From NCBI RefSeq assembly GCF_000419585.1, contig NZ_ATTH01000001.1, positions 2,395,001 to 2,459,000 of the forward strand: 64,000 nucleotides of DNA. The letters run 5' to 3'. Each line of letters begins with the position of its first letter. Positions within the stretch are counted from its first letter, which is position 1. This stretch comes from Salisaeta longa DSM 21114 (GTDB lineage: Bacteria; Bacteroidota; Rhodothermia; Rhodothermales; Salinibacteraceae). Position numbers and translations under genes: made by a program. Positions 62,328 through 64,000 of the stretch are shown in pieces. The notes under the pieces are model-generated. The model saw only the letters and a program-made list of their open reading frames with translations. It ran no database searches and was not told the origin of the DNA.

Positions 62328-62388
62328 TAGGCTATATTTGAAAAATTAGCGTGAGCGCGCGCCCGTGGGGGGATTCAAACACAGCCTA
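62328..62388. repeat. TA-flanked inverted-repeat element, copy 3 (short form)
   Basis: The 61-bp unit is TA-GGCTATATTTG to CAAACACAGCC-TA. Its left 37 bp match the reverse complement of the right end of copy 1, with three or so differences, while its right end has the same terminal inverted repeat. It thus looks like a deletion derivative that retained both ends. It lies between lipB and the next + strand gene, and as RNA could fold into a hairpin. Confidence 0.7.
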
Positions 62389-62417
62389 GCTCTTCATTCA
62401 TCAACCGCCTATGCCAC

Positions 62418-62777
62418 ATGCCAGACTTTAGCCTTTCGTTGTTTACCAAGCACCTCCTGGCCGAAACGCTGCTGTATGACGAAGAATACGGCCTGGCCGG
62501 CGCCGTGAGTCTGGTGGACGCGGCCGGCGAGAAGGAGCGCTACCTGGCATCGTTTATGCCCGATGACGGCACGTTCCTCATCGAACGAGCGACCGCCTGG
62601 GAAGACCCCGTGGAGCTGGACGACCCCGAAGACGTCGCCTACCGCCTCGCCACCGACAGCACGGTTGAGAGCACGCATGACCTCCCCGAAGAGGCCGCCC
62701 ACGCCCTGCTGGAGCTGGCCGAGGCGTACGACCTCATGCCGAGCTTTACGCTCTTGTTTGAGGACGACGAGCTGTAG
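62418..62777 (+). CDS. Small acidic hypothetical protein
   Basis: A 119-aa protein with a large excess of Asp and Glu, especially in the end (LPEEAAHALLELAEAYDLMP and SFTLLFEDDEL). It has no cysteine, signal or membrane helix. I do not recognise the family. The reading frame has good coding character and a clean start shortly after repeat copy 3. Such very acidic small proteins are common in salt-adapted bacteria. Confidence 0.65.
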   Translation: MPDFSLSLFTKHLLAETLLYDEEYGLAGAVSLVDAAGEKERYLASFMPDDGTFLIERATAWEDPVELDDPEDVAYRLATDSTVESTHDLPEEAAHALLELAEAYDLMPSFTLLFEDDEL

Positions 62778-62884
62778 ATATAAAAGCCTCAAATGGCATT
62801 CGCTGAAAGAAACCAATTGAACAGCGTACATGCCAGCGAGGCCGCTACAGCCGTCGTGTTGCCATGCACCGGTCAAAGCAACCA

Positions 62885-62911
62885 CGGGGGCTTCTCTCAC
62901 AACAGCCCCCG
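62885..62911 (-). terminator. Hairpin after the DUF2892 gene
   Basis: CGGGGGCT and AGCCCCCG form an 8-bp stem with an 11-nt loop just past the stop codon of the minus-strand DUF2892 gene, and also downstream of the small acidic gene on the + strand. There is no clear T run. Confidence 0.5.
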
Positions 62912-62914
62912 CAA

Positions 62915-63124
62915 TTACGCGCCCTGATCTCGCCGTGTTGATAAACCAAATGGCAGGTAGAGTGGGCAGGTGCCTACCAAACTGGTTAGCAGGAAGACGC
63001 CCGCAAGGATGGAAAGGATAATAGCTACCGTTCCTCCAATGACATCAGTAACGTAGAGCACGGCCACCGTCAGGGCGACGAGCGTGCGAACGACTTTGTC
63101 AAGAGTACCCATATTTTTTTTCAT
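62915..63124 (-). CDS. DUF2892 (YgaP-like) small membrane protein
   Basis: A 69-aa protein: MKKNMGTLDKVVRTLVALTV, then VLYVTDVIGGTVAIILSILA, then GVFLLTSLVGTCPLYLPFGL and a short charged tail. Two helices with the CPLYLPFGLST end are the DUF2892 signature. In other genomes these proteins are often fused to or encoded beside rhodanese or sulfur-handling enzymes. Here a sulfide:quinone-oxidoreductase-like gene lies upstream on the same strand, with two tiny membrane proteins between. Confidence 0.85.
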   Translation of the reverse strand: MKKNMGTLDKVVRTLVALTVAVLYVTDVIGGTVAIILSILAGVFLLTSLVGTCPLYLPFGLSTRRDQGA

Positions 63125-63307
63125 CTCAACTCACCAGCTCTTGTGCGAAAAATAGGTCGATGCTTGTGTTCTGTCTGAAAAGCGCCCTGCCAGAAAATAA
63201 TGCTTCGAATGCCGCACGGTACAGACGGCCCGGCTCGGCGCAGGCCTCAAAGAGGTTGTTAGCACTCAATGCGGCTACAGCATGAAGTTGCAGTACGCGT
63301 GATGCAG

Positions 63308-63406
63308 CTACAGCGCAGCATCTAGAATCCACCCTGCCACGGCAACAGTGGCTAAGCAGATCAGGCAAACGATCAGTAGCTTTTGTACCTTAGATAGCCG
63401 TTCCAT
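63308..63406 (-). CDS. Very short single-span membrane protein (32 aa)
   Basis: The frame starts at ATG 63406 and reads MERLSKVQKLLIVCLICLAT followed by VAVAGWILDAAL and TAG. The charged start, single hydrophobic helix and short polar end make it plausible as a small membrane protein, and it sits 35 bp after the stop of the preceding small gene. No family is known to me. It could also be chance. Confidence 0.35.
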   Translation of the reverse strand: MERLSKVQKLLIVCLICLATVAVAGWILDAAL

Positions 63407-63441
63407 GATACGAGGAATGCAGGCCGGTTCAGCTGCAGGCC

Positions 63442-63633
63442 TTAGTTTTCACTTGGATTACCGTCATCCTTAGAAGGCCAGAGGATAAGTGTACCCAACG
63501 TAACAACGGAGAGAACGGCGGCCAGAGGGCGTTCGAATACGAAGCGCACCAGTCGGCCCAGCAGGCCGTGCCCCTCCATTTTTCGCTGTTCAGCTGGCGA
63601 TAGGGGGGACGAGCGATTCTGTTGAGGATGCAT
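63442..63633 (-). CDS. Small membrane protein of the oxidoreductase cluster
   Basis: A 63-aa protein with a polar N-terminus (HPQQNRSSPLSPAEQRKMEG), one hydrophobic segment LAAVLSVVTLGTLILW and a short charged tail. It lies 50 bp downstream of the partial oxidoreductase gene on the same strand and probably belongs to its transcript. The family is not recognised; the DUF2892 gene follows further on. Confidence 0.5.
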   Translation of the reverse strand: MHPQQNRSSPLSPAEQRKMEGHGLLGRLVRFVFERPLAAVLSVVTLGTLILWPSKDDGNPSEN

Positions 63634-63683
63634 AGAAACAGGTGGTTAGTGCGTAAGAAGAACGATTTATGCGTAGTACGTGC

Positions 63684-64000
63684 TTACGCCAAGCCCTTAA
63701 GCATTAGGTTCCAGTACATGGAAGGTAAACCGTAGCGTTTGAACTGATACATCGAGTAGCGTTCTTTCGTTGTATCAATGGGAAACGACGGGTCAGGGTT
63801 ATTGTCATAGTCAAATTCAGCCAATATGAGCTTTCCATAACCCGTAACGAGGGGGCAGGACGCGTATCCGTTGTACGTTTTCGGACGGTTGATGTGGCCT
63901 GTCTGCCGATGCTGCAAGAGATTTTCGACCAGCACGGGGGCTTGCTTACGGATCGCAGCGCCGGTTTTTGCATTTGGAAGGCCGGACGCATCTCCAAGAC
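63684..64000 (-). CDS. FAD/NAD(P)-dependent oxidoreductase, sulfide:quinone oxidoreductase-like (C-terminal part)
   Basis: The last 105 codons of a gene that enters from the right edge. The frame reads [20 protein letters not shown] and [10 protein letters not shown], then [20 protein letters not shown] and [14 protein letters not shown], ending [14 protein letters not shown]. The GDAS with [12 protein letters not shown] is the second FAD-binding motif of the SQR family, and [21 protein letters not shown] is its C-terminal signature, with the cysteine used in sulfide oxidation. Family members oxidise sulfide to polysulfide and feed quinones. The frame stays open to the window edge, so no start is visible. 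Confidence 0.85.
   Translation of the reverse strand, partial: LGDASGLPNAKTGAAIRKQAPVLVENLLQHRQTGHINRPKTYNGYASCPLVTGYGKLILAEFDYDNNPDPSFPIDTTKERYSMYQFKRYGLPSMYWNLMLKGLA

Noticed and set aside
63126-63368. 80-codon minus-strand frame ending just before the DUF2892 gene
   Set aside because: Composition (many Cys, Arg, Ser) and lack of pattern argue against coding; the overlapping 32-codon frame is a better candidate.
1-64000. tRNA, rRNA or CRISPR loci
   Set aside because: No T-loop-like GGTTCGA words in a fitting context, no rRNA sequence and no regularly spaced repeat of 25-40 bp were seen.

Overview
The window is a 64 kb piece of a high-GC bacterial chromosome that includes the replication-initiation region. 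The gene content (Kbl/Tdh, PlsX-L32-DUF177, DUF3098, a hybrid two-component regulator with beta-propeller sensor and AraC output, a C-terminal type IX secretion sorting domain, FadL-like and other outer-membrane proteins) points to the Bacteroidota/Rhodothermota side of the tree. Acidic tails and linkers (the ClpP C-terminus, the 604-aa protein at 4293-6107) suggest a salt-adapted member near Salinibacter/Salisaeta. That placement is inference; no rRNA gene is present to test it.

Layout. 1-6.1 kb: partial pyrR, a Fur-family regulator, an acyl-CoA carboxylase beta subunit, a decayed stretch (ECF sigma fragment, nonsense-interrupted ORF), a small lipoprotein and a large acidic protein. 6.3-10.7 kb: threonine-to-glycine pathway (tdh-kbl) divergent from an Lrp/AsnC regulator followed by glnA. 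10.7-22.8 kb: envelope and signalling block with an outer-membrane barrel, lipoproteins, an FG-GAP/T9SS protein, a 1296-aa hybrid two-component regulator and a multi-PAS histidine kinase. 23.1-33.9 kb: PQQ-type sugar dehydrogenase, mreD, DacB, DUF3098, ndk, a FadL-like protein, clpP, a phosphatase, nusB and comEC. 34.0-34.5 kb: a DnaA-box array that I read as oriC. 34.6-44.2 kb: fabG, proline dehydrogenase, DUF429, the DUF177-rpmF-plsX cluster, a nucleoside kinase-folK-LmbE run, acyl-CoA dehydrogenase and DUF445. 44.2-45.1 kb: repeat-rich gene-free DNA. 45.1-49.5 kb: dnaN and dnaA with flanking membrane proteins. 49.7-52.1 kb: a BlaI/M56-peptidase regulatory pair with palindromic operators. 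52.1-64 kb: pdxH, an SSF symporter, dut, a POT transporter, aspS, lipB and, at the edge, a sulfide:quinone-oxidoreductase-like cluster with very small membrane proteins.

The most striking non-coding signals are: (1) ten perfect DnaA boxes at 34.0-34.5 kb, many spaced exactly 11 bp apart, with a neighbouring CTAG cluster; (2) a second, oppositely oriented DnaA-box group at 55.3-55.55 kb, so that dnaA lies between the two; (3) a short TA-flanked inverted-repeat element present three times, two of which end on the TAG stop codon of a gene; (4) a possible small RNA with a strong terminator at 55.1-55.25 kb. No tRNA, rRNA or CRISPR array was recognised.
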